The notes below the pieces were generated by a model, which was not told where the DNA came from, ran no database searches, and saw only the letters and a program-made list of their open reading frames with translations. From Bacillota bacterium (lineage in GTDB: Bacteria; Bacillota; Clostridia; Peptostreptococcales; Anaerovoracaceae): DNA of 6,014 nt. Shown here piece after piece: positions 1 through 4,075 of this stretch (position 1 is its first letter; every line of letters begins with the position of its first letter). Where the stretch lies: the NCBI GenBank assembly GCA_016280485.1, contig JAEEGU010000077.1, forward strand, positions 1 through 6,014, read 5' to 3'. The position numbers were made by a program, and so were the translations under genes.

Positions 1-601
1 CGTGTCTTCCGAGGAGCTGCGTGGTCTCCTGCGGCCTTAACCCACAGCAGAGCATGAAGAGGACCCATAAGCCTCTATCGTCCTTATCAGCAACCGCAAA
101 GATGGTTTCCCTCTCTTTTTCGGTAATCGCTCTGTGGCTCCCGGCTTCTCCACGGGGCACTTTTAGCTTAACTGTCGGATCCGACAGAATTAAATCGTTA
201 TCTACCGCCGCTCGGAAAATTTCTCCCATGACTCCCTTGACCCTCTTTAGGTGATAAGAGCTGCACCCGGTAAGCCCATTCAGGACACGCTGGCAATGCA
301 CCGGCTTTATAGACTTAATCTGAATAGACCCAAGGGCAGGAATTAGCGTCGTGTGCACCACTCCGGCAACGGTCCGATAAGTGATAGGCTTCACGGCGGG
401 CTTCTTGTACGTCAAGAGCCACTCCTCAGCCCACACCGAAAACAGCGCGGAGCCCGAGATAGTTCTTTTCCCTTCCTCAAGGTCTCTGAGGCGCATAGCA
501 GCCTTAACCTCAAGCTCTCGTTCGCTCTTAGCGGTTATCTCATATCTCTTCCCTTCAAATGTGAAGGTTTTTCTGTATCTCTTATTTTTCTTCTCTTCCA
601 C
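1..601 (-). CDS. int: Phage integrase, tyrosine recombinase family (partial, cut by left edge)
   Basis: This is the N-terminal 200 residues of a site-specific tyrosine recombinase that would integrate and excise the phage genome. Residues about 8-45 look like the small arm-type (AP2-like) DNA-binding domain (RYRKTFTFEGKRYEITAKS). Residues 50-140 match the helical core-binding domain, including the typical FSVWAEEWL and LGSIQIKSIKP stretches. The catalytic domain begins near residue 158 (HRAITEKERE) and reaches the first active-site Arg at residue 189 in CGLRPQE. The remaining catalytic residues (K, HxxR, H/W, Y) lie beyond the window. The start is GTG, because an in-frame TAA lies immediately upstream; GGGAG seven bases before it is a usable ribosome site. 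It overlaps the end of the repressor gene by 20 bases, so the two are probably co-transcribed and translationally coupled. The family call is secure; the subfamily and att site cannot be read here. Confidence 0.93.
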   Translation of the reverse strand, partial: MEEKKNKRYRKTFTFEGKRYEITAKSERELEVKAAMRLRDLEEGKRTISGSALFSVWAEEWLLTYKKPAVKPITYRTVAGVVHTTLIPALGSIQIKSIKPVHCQRVLNGLTGCSSYHLKRVKGVMGEIFRAAVDNDLILSDPTVKLKVPRGEAGSHRAITEKERETIFAVADKDDRGLWVLFMLCCGLRPQETTQLLGRH

Positions 602-941
602 TTAAAAACTCCCACATTTCCATGTACTCGAGCAAACGCTTCTTTTGCTCTTCTCCAAAATGCGAATAAACCTCTATAATCCTCTGCTCGTCATCGTCTA
701 GGAAGAAGTATCCATCTGGCACGACATTGTAAGTCTCCACCAACCGAGATTTAGGAACATTAAAAACTTTTGCCATCATTTCAACCTTGTCCATTCTCGG
801 ATATGTCACGCCATTACACCAATTGCACACCGTTGTATAAGGCACGCCAATCTTATCCGCGAGGTCCCTTCGCGACATACCGTTTTTGTAAAGCAAATCG
901 TTTAAGTTCTTGGAAAATTCCCTTTTCAAATCGTCACTCAT
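582..941 (-). CDS. Phage lysogeny repressor, Xre/cI-type HTH, no protease domain
   Basis: This 119-aa DNA-binding protein probably represses the rightward early promoter. Residues 10-67 form a five-helix HTH_3/Xre domain; MSRRDLADKIGVPYTTVCNW is the helix-turn-helix, and NGVTYPRMDKVEMMAKVFNV is the usual continuation. The C-terminal 45 residues (DEQRIIEVYSHFGEEQKKRL) resemble the short helical oligomerisation tail of small Gram-positive phage repressors. The start chosen is the ATG at 941, because GGAGG at 949-953 stands seven bases before it. The longer in-frame start at 1025 would put the repressor promoter inside the gene. No S24/LexA-like self-cleavage domain is present, so RecA-driven autocleavage is unlikely to be how it is removed. 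The likely binding sites are the ACC-N7-GGT repeats beside it (inference). It overlaps the integrase gene by 20 bases. Confidence 0.9.
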   Translation of the reverse strand: MSDDLKREFSKNLNDLLYKNGMSRRDLADKIGVPYTTVCNWCNGVTYPRMDKVEMMAKVFNVPKSRLVETYNVVPDGYFFLDDDEQRIIEVYSHFGEEQKKRLLEYMEMWEFLSGREEK

Positions 942-948
942 ATCTATA

Positions 949-953
949 CCTCC
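949..953 (-). promoter_or_regulatory. Ribosome binding site deciding the repressor start
   Basis: GGAGG on the minus strand, seven bases before the ATG at 941. It selects the 119-aa form over the 147-aa reading frame that opens at 1025. Confidence 0.8.
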
Positions 954-968
954 ATACACTCTGTATTC

Positions 969-998
969 ATTATATCGGTCATTGATAATAAAAATCAA
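969..998 (-). promoter_or_regulatory. Repressor (lysogeny) promoter
   Basis: On the minus strand TTGATT (993-998) is followed after 18 bases by a perfect TATAAT (969-974). Transcription would begin near 962, giving a leader of about 20 bases that holds the repressor ribosome site. ACCGATATAATGAA, overlapping the -10, resembles half of the ACC-N7-GGT operators, so weak autoregulation is possible but speculative. Confidence 0.65.
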
Positions 999-1040
999 CC
1001 GTATAACGAAACTATTTTCCAACAAAAAGAAAAAAAGTGC

Positions 1041-1069
1041 TTGACATTACCGAATAAAGGTATTATGAT
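1041..1069 (+). promoter_or_regulatory. Rightward early promoter (sigma-A type)
   Basis: TTGACA at 1041-1046 and TATGAT at 1064-1069 are separated by exactly 17 bases, a near-consensus housekeeping promoter. Transcription would start near 1076, leaving a leader of about 40 bases before the cro-like gene. The first operator fills the -35/-10 spacer and the second overlaps the predicted start point, as expected for a promoter shut off by steric occlusion. It probably drives the whole rightward gene train. Confidence 0.85.
1047..1063 (+). promoter_or_regulatory. Operator O1 (TACC-N7-GGTA palindrome)
   Basis: The imperfect palindrome TACC GAATAAA GGTA (1048-1062) lies inside the spacer of the early promoter. 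It shares ACCGA-N2-AAAGGTA with the copy 30 bp downstream. Its placement and repetition support a binding site for the HTH repressor and/or the Cro-like protein; binding itself is inferred. Confidence 0.72.
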
Positions 1070-1077
1070 TAAGCTGA

Positions 1078-1092
1078 CACCGAGAAAAGGTA
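1078..1092 (+). promoter_or_regulatory. Operator O2 (CACC-N7-GGTA)
   Basis: CACC GAGAAAA GGTA matches O1 at 12 of 14 positions from ACC onward (ACCGAATAAAGGTA versus ACCGAGAAAAGGTA). Its centre is exactly 30 bp from that of O1, about three helical turns. It covers the predicted transcription start and early leader. Confidence 0.7.
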
Positions 1093-1108
1093 ATTTTGAA
1101 AAGGAGGA

Positions 1109-1124
1109 TACCGTTTAATGTTTA
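1109..1124 (+). promoter_or_regulatory. Weak operator-like half-site over the cro start codon
   Basis: TACCGTTTAATGTTTA matches the strong downstream operator (TACCGTTAAAGGGTAA) at 12 of 16 positions. It starts 31 bp after the equivalent base of O2, continuing the 30-bp spacing. Only the left arm is well kept, and part of the match is start-codon sequence, so it may be a weak site or chance. Confidence 0.4.
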
Positions 1125-1315
1125 CATTAAGAGCTTGCCGAGTGAACAAAAATATTACACGCGAAGAAGCTGCGCAGAGAGTCGGAGTATCAACAAGAAC
1201 TCTCCAGAATTATGAAGAGGGCATGACCTTTCCGCCTGTAGATGTAGCAAAGAAGCTACTCGAATTATACGAGGTAGGATGGAACGATGTCGACTTCTTA
1301 ATTAAAGAAGCGTAG
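1118..1315 (+). CDS. Cro-like HTH transcriptional regulator
   Basis: A 65-aa protein that is almost entirely an Xre-type HTH domain. Helix-turn-helix residues run from about 14 to 34 (REEAAQRVGVSTRTLQNYEE), followed by the typical GMTFPPVDVAKKLLELYEV. It is the first gene of the rightward operon and is divergent from the repressor, the position of Cro in lambdoid-type switches, so it probably antagonises lysogeny by binding the same operators (inference from position). AAGGAGG at 1101-1107 stands ten bases before the ATG, and a weak operator half-site overlaps the start. An alternative is an activator or a second repressor of the operon; the sequence alone does not separate these roles. Confidence 0.85.
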   Translation: MFTLRACRVNKNITREEAAQRVGVSTRTLQNYEEGMTFPPVDVAKKLLELYEVGWNDVDFLIKEA

Positions 1316-1335
1316 CTTATTTTTTTACGGTCAAA

Positions 1336-1352
1336 TTACCGTTAAAGGGTAA
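1336..1352 (+). promoter_or_regulatory. Operator O3 (perfect TTACC-N7-GGTAA palindrome)
   Basis: TTACC GTTAAAG GGTAA has perfect five-base arms and the same seven-base spacing as O1 and O2, and is the most symmetric copy in the window. It sits in the 53-base gap before the third gene, about 280 bp from O1/O2. No convincing promoter is seen in that gap. ACGGT at 1327-1331 faces ACCGT at 1338-1342, so a second overlapping inverted repeat extends the site leftward. Confidence 0.65.
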
Positions 1353-1368
1353 TAAGGGAGAGAAAAAT

Positions 1369-1584
1369 ATGGATAAACAGTCACTAATGAGAGCCATGAC
1401 CCAGGCAAACGACGGAGCAGCACTCTTAACTGTTGCTCAGATAGCCAGGTTCAGAGGCGAACACGCAAACACGACGTCGAGATTCCTTCGTGGACTGGAA
1501 TACACGACCGAAGGAAAGAAGCGGCTCTACTTCGTAGGAGACGTCGCGAACAGAATATTGGAGCACCGAGTAATAGGAGGATGA
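1369..1584 (+). CDS. Small winged-helix/HTH DNA-binding protein, excisionase candidate
   Basis: A 71-aa basic protein. Residues 19-65 (LLTVAQIARFRG, then TTSRFLRGLEYTTEGKKRLY and FVGDVANRILE) read as a MerR/excisionase-like winged helix: an N-terminal helix-turn-helix, a wing around the GKKRLYF turn and a final helix. Small phage proteins of this type commonly serve as Xis or as regulators, and its place directly after the Cro-like gene fits either. Function is inferred, not shown. AAGGGAG about eight bases upstream is the ribosome site, and operator O3 lies just before it. The stop overlaps the spacer before the next microgene. Confidence 0.7.
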   Translation: MDKQSLMRAMTQANDGAALLTVAQIARFRGEHANTTSRFLRGLEYTTEGKKRLYFVGDVANRILEHRVIGG

Positions 1585-1585
1585 A

Positions 1586-1708
1586 ATGTACTGCAAGATA
1601 CTCAAAGCGTGGACGGAATGCAACGCAGACTGCCTGAGAGAGAACTGCATCAACGCAGAGTACACGAAAGAAATCTTCGACGATGAAGAGGAAGACGACA
1701 AGGAATAA
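1586..1708 (+). CDS. 40-aa Cys-rich acidic microprotein, unknown function
   Basis: A small open frame with AGGAGG at 1575-1580, five bases before its ATG, placed one base after the stop of the preceding gene and 18 bases before the next start. The N-terminal half carries four Cys (residues 3, 12, 16, 21; C-x8-C-x3-C-x4-C), which could bind zinc. The C-terminal ten residues are almost all Asp/Glu/Lys (FDDEEEDDKE). I do not recognise the family. The ATG at 1581 in another frame gives only 18 codons and is not preferred. Tight spacing and the ribosome site make translation likely despite the small size. Confidence 0.65.
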   Translation: MYCKILKAWTECNADCLRENCINAEYTKEIFDDEEEDDKE

Positions 1709-1726
1709 CCATTAAGGAGGGTAAAA

Positions 1727-2257
1727 ATGAGAGTTTACAGAAGAATCGAAGAAAACGTAGAAGCATTCAGAATCGGCGATGTGATAAACTTCACGCTCAC
1801 AACAGGCGAAAAGGTCGAGGCGATGGCAATGCGAGAAGAAAAGGACGGCACGCTGTTCGTGACAGTCGACTGCCTAAGAGATGAGAGGCGCATGAATGAA
1901 AGAGCCACCACAAAGGGAGGCTACGAAAAGAGCGAGCTCCGCAAGGTGCTGAACTCCGAAATCTACGATACGTTCCCGGAAGATATCAAAGAGAAAATGG
2001 TGCCTTTCGCAAACGGAGATTTCCTGAGACTCCTCACAGAAGATGAAGTATTCGGCGATGAAAGGCTGGAGCCAATGAATAACAGACGCAACAGAATTGC
2101 GGACAGAGGCGCCGGATCGGACGAGCTCGAATGGTGGTGGCTTCAGGATGTGTATTCCGCCGCGGCCTTCGCTCTTGTCACCAACTCCGGCCGTGCGGAC
2201 TGCAACACCGCATCCTATGCTGATGGCGTGCGCCCCGCTTTCAAAATCAATATCTAA
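1727..2257 (+). CDS. DUF6273 domain protein, possible diversified binding protein
   Basis: A 176-aa protein. After an N-terminal strand-rich part (DVINFTLTTGEKVEAMAM), residues 66-112 carry the usual DUF6273 signature (YEKSELRKVLNSEIYDTFPE, later GDFLRLLTEDEVFG). The C-terminal part has the hallmark WWWL (136-139) and ends in GVRPAFKI. From memory, DUF6273 resembles the C-type-lectin/formylglycine-enzyme fold used as variable proteins by diversity-generating retroelements; the exact function is unknown. The last 31 codons before the end (2150-2242) are A-poor (11 of 93 bases, against 37 of 93 in the first 93 bases of the gene), and 26 of the 31 codons end in C or T. A GC-rich hairpin follows five bases after the stop. 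GGAGG at 1716-1720, six bases before the ATG, fixes the start. No signal peptide is seen. Confidence 0.8.
   Translation: MRVYRRIEENVEAFRIGDVINFTLTTGEKVEAMAMREEKDGTLFVTVDCLRDERRMNERATTKGGYEKSELRKVLNSEIYDTFPEDIKEKMVPFANGDFLRLLTEDEVFGDERLEPMNNRRNRIADRGAGSDELEWWWLQDVYSAAAFALVTNSGRADCNTASYADGVRPAFKINI
2150..2242 (+). other. Candidate variable region (VR-like) in the DUF6273 gene
   Basis: Codons 142-172, between WWWLQD and the final KINI, have a base composition unlike the rest of the gene: 11 A in 93 bases, and C/T-ending codons at 26 of 31 positions. In diversity-generating retroelements, adenines of a template copy are randomised in the target, which produces NNC/NNT codons and loss of A. No template repeat or reverse transcriptase is in the window, so this remains a candidate. 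Confidence 0.35.
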
Positions 2258-2261
2258 AATC

Positions 2262-2279
2262 TCCCGCGCTTGCGCGGGG
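2262..2279 (+). promoter_or_regulatory. GC-rich stem-loop after the DUF6273 gene
   Basis: CCCGCG (2263-2268) and CGCGGG (2273-2278) pair around a four-base loop CTTG, with a flanking T-G wobble. It starts five bases after the stop codon and is followed by GTAAAGGAGG, not by a T-run, so it is not an ordinary intrinsic terminator. It could be an mRNA processing or stability element, or the cruciform that follows retroelement target regions. Confidence 0.7.
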
Positions 2280-2295
2280 TAAAGGAGGGAGAGAC

Positions 2296-2556
2296 ATGAG
2301 AATGCCAATTCAACTTGGCCGCTGCAAATACTGCGGAAAAGAAGTCACAATCGAAGCGGAGTCAAGATACGACGCCGACCAAGAGGTCACAGAAACGTGT
2401 GAATGCCCGGGGGCTTCCCGGCACCACAGATTCGAAAAGGCACATGAGAGCCTTGATATCTTGGAAGCAGACCTCAGAAAGACTGATGACATGGCCGTAA
2501 AGGCGGTTCAAAAGATGCGAACCGACCTTCGCAAACTTGAGCAGGTGGCTATATGA
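2296..2556 (+). CDS. Small zinc-ribbon-like phage protein, unknown function
   Basis: An 86-aa protein with two Cys pairs, CKYC (residues 10-13) and CEC (35-37), the latter followed by PGASRHHRF, consistent with a metal-binding knuckle. The second half (residues 46-84) is a charged, probably coiled helix (SLDILEADLRKTDDMAVKAV). AAAGGAGG at 2281-2288 stands seven bases before the first ATG; a second in-frame ATG two codons on is possible. The last bases overlap the next gene as ATGA. Small proteins with this zinc-ribbon plus helix layout are common in clostridial prophage early operons, but I cannot assign a function. Confidence 0.75.
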   Translation: MRMPIQLGRCKYCGKEVTIEAESRYDADQEVTETCECPGASRHHRFEKAHESLDILEADLRKTDDMAVKAVQKMRTDLRKLEQVAI

Positions 2557-2780
2557 GGTTCTATGAACAGGTGGAGTATGAAAGAGCATACGAGCGACAG
2601 TCGAAGGCAATTCACAAGCTGCTTGAAGGTCAGCTGACACCGACCAAAGAGCAGTATTTGAAAGGAATCCGAAATGAAACGAATAAAAATCCTAATGTTT
2701 ATTATTACACTCGCGCTCATGGGCATCATCGTCCTCTGCTCTACGAGCCAACCTGCAGCGGAGGCGGAGGAAATAGTTGA
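2553..2780 (+). CDS. Hypothetical 75-aa protein with long 3' overlap
   Basis: It begins in an ATGA overlap with the preceding stop, with AGGTGG four bases upstream, which supports translational coupling. Residues 1-46 (MRFYEQVEYERAYERQSKAI and on through KLLEGQLTPTKEQYLKGI) look like a genuine charged helical protein. Residues 42-75 are encoded inside the 3D-domain gene in another frame and look like chance sequence (HGHHRPLLYEPTCSGGGGNS). The overlap of 107 bases is unusual in this operon. The original gene may have ended near 2700 and lost its stop, or a frameshift may be present. No family recognised. Confidence 0.5.
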   Translation: MRFYEQVEYERAYERQSKAIHKLLEGQLTPTKEQYLKGIRNETNKNPNVYYYTRAHGHHRPLLYEPTCSGGGGNS

Positions 2781-3153
2781 GGCTGCAGAGTTCGCAGAAC
2801 CTATCCCGGAAGCTGAAAAGGAACAGTTCGGCATCAAGATAGAGCCAATCGGCGTGTACAGAATCACACACTACTGCGCGTGCTCGAAATGCTGCGGAAA
2901 GTCGAACGGCATCACCGCCTCCGGGACGGTAGCCACCGAAGGGCGCACTTGCGCCATGGAAGGGCTTCCAATCGGAACGCAGGTGCTTGTTGTAGAGACC
3001 GGCGAAATACTGACCGTCGAGGACCGGTTCGGGGATCCCTCGAAAACCGACAGGATGGATATATTTATAGAGGACCACGACCGAGCGCTCGCTCTCGGAA
3101 CCTACGAAAGCGAAGTGTATATCGTGGAGTATGGAGAAGGAAAATGCTTTTAG
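2674..3153 (+). CDS. 3D-domain (double-psi barrel) protein with membrane anchor
   Basis: A 159-aa protein. Residues 5-25 (hydrophobic, after MKRIK) form a signal peptide or membrane anchor; Cys22 is preceded by IVL, which is a poor lipobox. An acidic Ala/Glu linker (27-52) follows. Residues 60-153 form the 3D domain: VYRITHYCACSKCCG, TASGTVATEG, LPIGTQVLVVETG, VEDRFG and DRMDIFIEDHDRALALG. Asp117, Asp129 and nearby acidic residues correspond to the conserved aspartates that name the family. The fold is shared with MltA-type lytic transglycosylases and Sps/YocH-like wall proteins, so a role at the cell wall outside the membrane is likely, though catalysis is inferred. AAAGGA seven bases upstream supports the start. 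The next gene overlaps its end by ten bases. Confidence 0.85.
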   Translation: MKRIKILMFIITLALMGIIVLCSTSQPAAEAEEIVEAAEFAEPIPEAEKEQFGIKIEPIGVYRITHYCACSKCCGKSNGITASGTVATEGRTCAMEGLPIGTQVLVVETGEILTVEDRFGDPSKTDRMDIFIEDHDRALALGTYESEVYIVEYGEGKCF

Positions 3154-3281
3154 AATGCAAAGGCTGCGTATTTAGCCAGGCACCCAAAACAGAGCTTCCC
3201 TGCATCGAGTGTTCGAGAGCATACAATGACCAGTACAGCGAATGCCATGTGATAGATGAAGATAAGGAGGCCGAGGAATGA
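3144..3281 (+). CDS. 45-aa zinc-ribbon microprotein, unknown function
   Basis: The frame holds two clean CxxC pairs, CKGC (residues 5-8) and CIEC (20-23), a classic treble-clef/zinc-ribbon spacing, plus Cys34 and His35 and an acidic tail (VIDEDKEAEE). GGAG at 3133-3136 is seven bases before the ATG, and the start overlaps the 3D gene by ten bases, which suits translational coupling. A longer open frame in the same register reaches back to 2880, but that extension lies wholly inside the 3D gene and is Arg-rich, so it is rejected. Family unknown; probably a metal-stabilised adaptor, by analogy with other phage microproteins. Confidence 0.75.
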   Translation: MLLECKGCVFSQAPKTELPCIECSRAYNDQYSECHVIDEDKEAEE

Positions 3282-3469
3282 AAATCAAAACAAGCGTAAC
3301 AGAGATAGAATGTACGGCTAATGAATTAAGGCAGAGTAACGCTTTATCGGATGGAATTTACAATATACTACGAGGATGTTTTAACAATATGACTTCCGAT
3401 TGTGAGGATTATATAGAAGATGAAGAACAGGCAGAGATTGAGCCACAGGAAAGCGAGGAAGAAGAATGA
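3278..3469 (+). CDS. Hypothetical 63-aa acidic phage protein
   Basis: Starts in an ATGA overlap with the previous stop, with a perfect AAGGAGG at 3264-3270 seven bases upstream, so translation is very likely. Residues 1-35 contain three Cys (12, 34, 42) and a predicted helix (ANELRQSNALSDGIYNIL); the last 20 residues are almost entirely acidic (EDEEQAEIEPQESEEEE). No family recognised. The acidic tail could mimic DNA or bind a basic partner, but that is speculation. The local sequence is more AT-rich than the genes on either side. Confidence 0.7.
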   Translation: MKIKTSVTEIECTANELRQSNALSDGIYNILRGCFNNMTSDCEDYIEDEEQAEIEPQESEEEE

Positions 3470-3651
3470 GCGAAAATAGAATAAACAATCCAAAAGGAAA
3501 ATTAGGACAGCTCTTATGCAGACACAAGCATACGAATTGGTATCAACCACAAACGAAGTTCTTTCATCTACAGGGCGAAACACACCATCTTGTTTGTGAA
3601 GACTGCGGAAAAGTTCTTGATAAACGCTTCGTAAGATACAGCGAAGATTAA
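3466..3651 (+). CDS. Small Cys/His zinc-binding phage protein
   Basis: A 61-aa protein joined to the preceding gene by an ATGA overlap. It has CRHKH at residues 18-22 and CEDC at 44-47, separated by an aromatic strand region (NWYQPQTKFFHLQGETHHLV), giving two half-sites for one zinc ion. VLDKRFVRYSED closes the protein. This layout resembles the small prophage zinc proteins grouped near DUF1660, but I am not certain of membership. The ribosome site is only a purine stretch (GAGGAAGA), so it probably depends on translational coupling. Function unknown. Confidence 0.7.
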   Translation: MSENRINNPKGKLGQLLCRHKHTNWYQPQTKFFHLQGETHHLVCEDCGKVLDKRFVRYSED

Positions 3652-3666
3652 AAAGGAGGTTGAAGA

Positions 3667-3885
3667 ATGAGGCTAATTGATGCCGACGCACTGAAAGAGT
3701 GCTTCAGCGACGATACTTTCAAGAACCGCATGGTAAAGGTCATAATTGACCGCCAACCGACAATCGACCCGGAAAAAACATGTACGTATAGCGGGAAAAA
3801 GGTAACCGAAGCTTGTGCTAATTGTGGCCGGTTTTTAGACGGCACATACTACAGGCCGTGCGACGAAGAATATGACAATGTTTGA
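3667..3885 (+). CDS. Phage protein of the MRLIDADAL type, unknown function
   Basis: A 72-aa protein beginning MRLIDADALKECF and continuing VIIDRQPTIDPEK. This opening is very common in small proteins of Clostridia phages, although no function is established that I know of. The C-terminal third adds a Cys group (C39, C50, C53, C65) with CANCGRFLDGTYYRPC, probably a zinc knuckle. AAGGAGGT at 3653-3660, six bases before the ATG, is one of the best ribosome sites in the window and stands 15 bases after the previous stop. Its end overlaps the next gene by 14 bases. Confidence 0.8.
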   Translation: MRLIDADALKECFSDDTFKNRMVKVIIDRQPTIDPEKTCTYSGKKVTEACANCGRFLDGTYYRPCDEEYDNV

Positions 3886-4075
3886 TAAAACAAAAACGTG
3901 CAAAGGCTGTCCGGATAGATGCGCTGAACCAAATTGTCATACCGATTGTGAAGGGTATCTTGCCAGGCAGCAGAACAAGCCTCGCTTTTCTGAGGCAGAC
4001 CAATACTGCAAAGATAGAACGCGCAAAATTAAAGACGCTTGGGTAAAGACGAAACAAGAGAGGAGAAGAAAGTGA
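3872..4075 (+). CDS. Cys-rich phage protein (CxxCxxxC type), unknown function
   Basis: A 67-aa basic protein with five clustered Cys (residues 10, 13, 17, 22, 26) in TCKGCPDRCAEPNCHTDCEG, followed by a Lys/Arg-rich helix (YCKDRTRKIKDAWVKTKQER). This pattern recurs in prophages of Clostridia without a known role; zinc binding and nucleic-acid contact are reasonable guesses. Two starts are possible: ATG at 3872 or ATG at 3878. The second is better spaced from the purine stretch GACGAAGAA (3862-3870), and both overlap the preceding gene. The stop forms a GTGA overlap with the DUF4406 gene. Confidence 0.72.
   Translation: MTMFDKTKTCKGCPDRCAEPNCHTDCEGYLARQQNKPRFSEADQYCKDRTRKIKDAWVKTKQERRRK
4062..4065 (+). 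promoter_or_regulatory. Ribosome binding site deciding the GTG start of the DUF4406 gene
   Basis: GGAG within GAGAGGAG lies six bases before the GTG at 4072. It favours GTG over the ATG at 4039, which would add eleven charged residues and a 37-base overlap with the previous gene. Confidence 0.75.

Noticed and set aside
21..679. Plus-strand open frames at 21-254, 353-679 and 381-605
   Set aside because: They lie antisense to the integrase and repressor genes, lack ribosome sites, and their products match no recognisable fold.
1321..1346. Terminator after the Cro-like gene (T-run plus inverted repeat)
   Set aside because: The T-run precedes the repeat on the plus strand, and the arms are only five bases long; an operator reading fits better.
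2262..2279. Intrinsic terminator after the DUF6273 gene
   Set aside because: The stem is GC-rich but is followed by GTAAAGGAGG rather than a T-run, and the next gene starts 17 bases later.
1874..2308. 144-codon minus-strand frame antisense to the DUF6273 gene
   Set aside because: No ribosome site, and it would oppose a dense plus-strand operon. The plus-strand frame has the recognisable DUF6273 motifs.
2880..3281. 133-codon version of the 45-aa zinc-ribbon gene
   Set aside because: The added N-terminal part is an Arg-rich shadow of the 3D-domain gene; the ribosome site and overlap favour the ATG at 3144.
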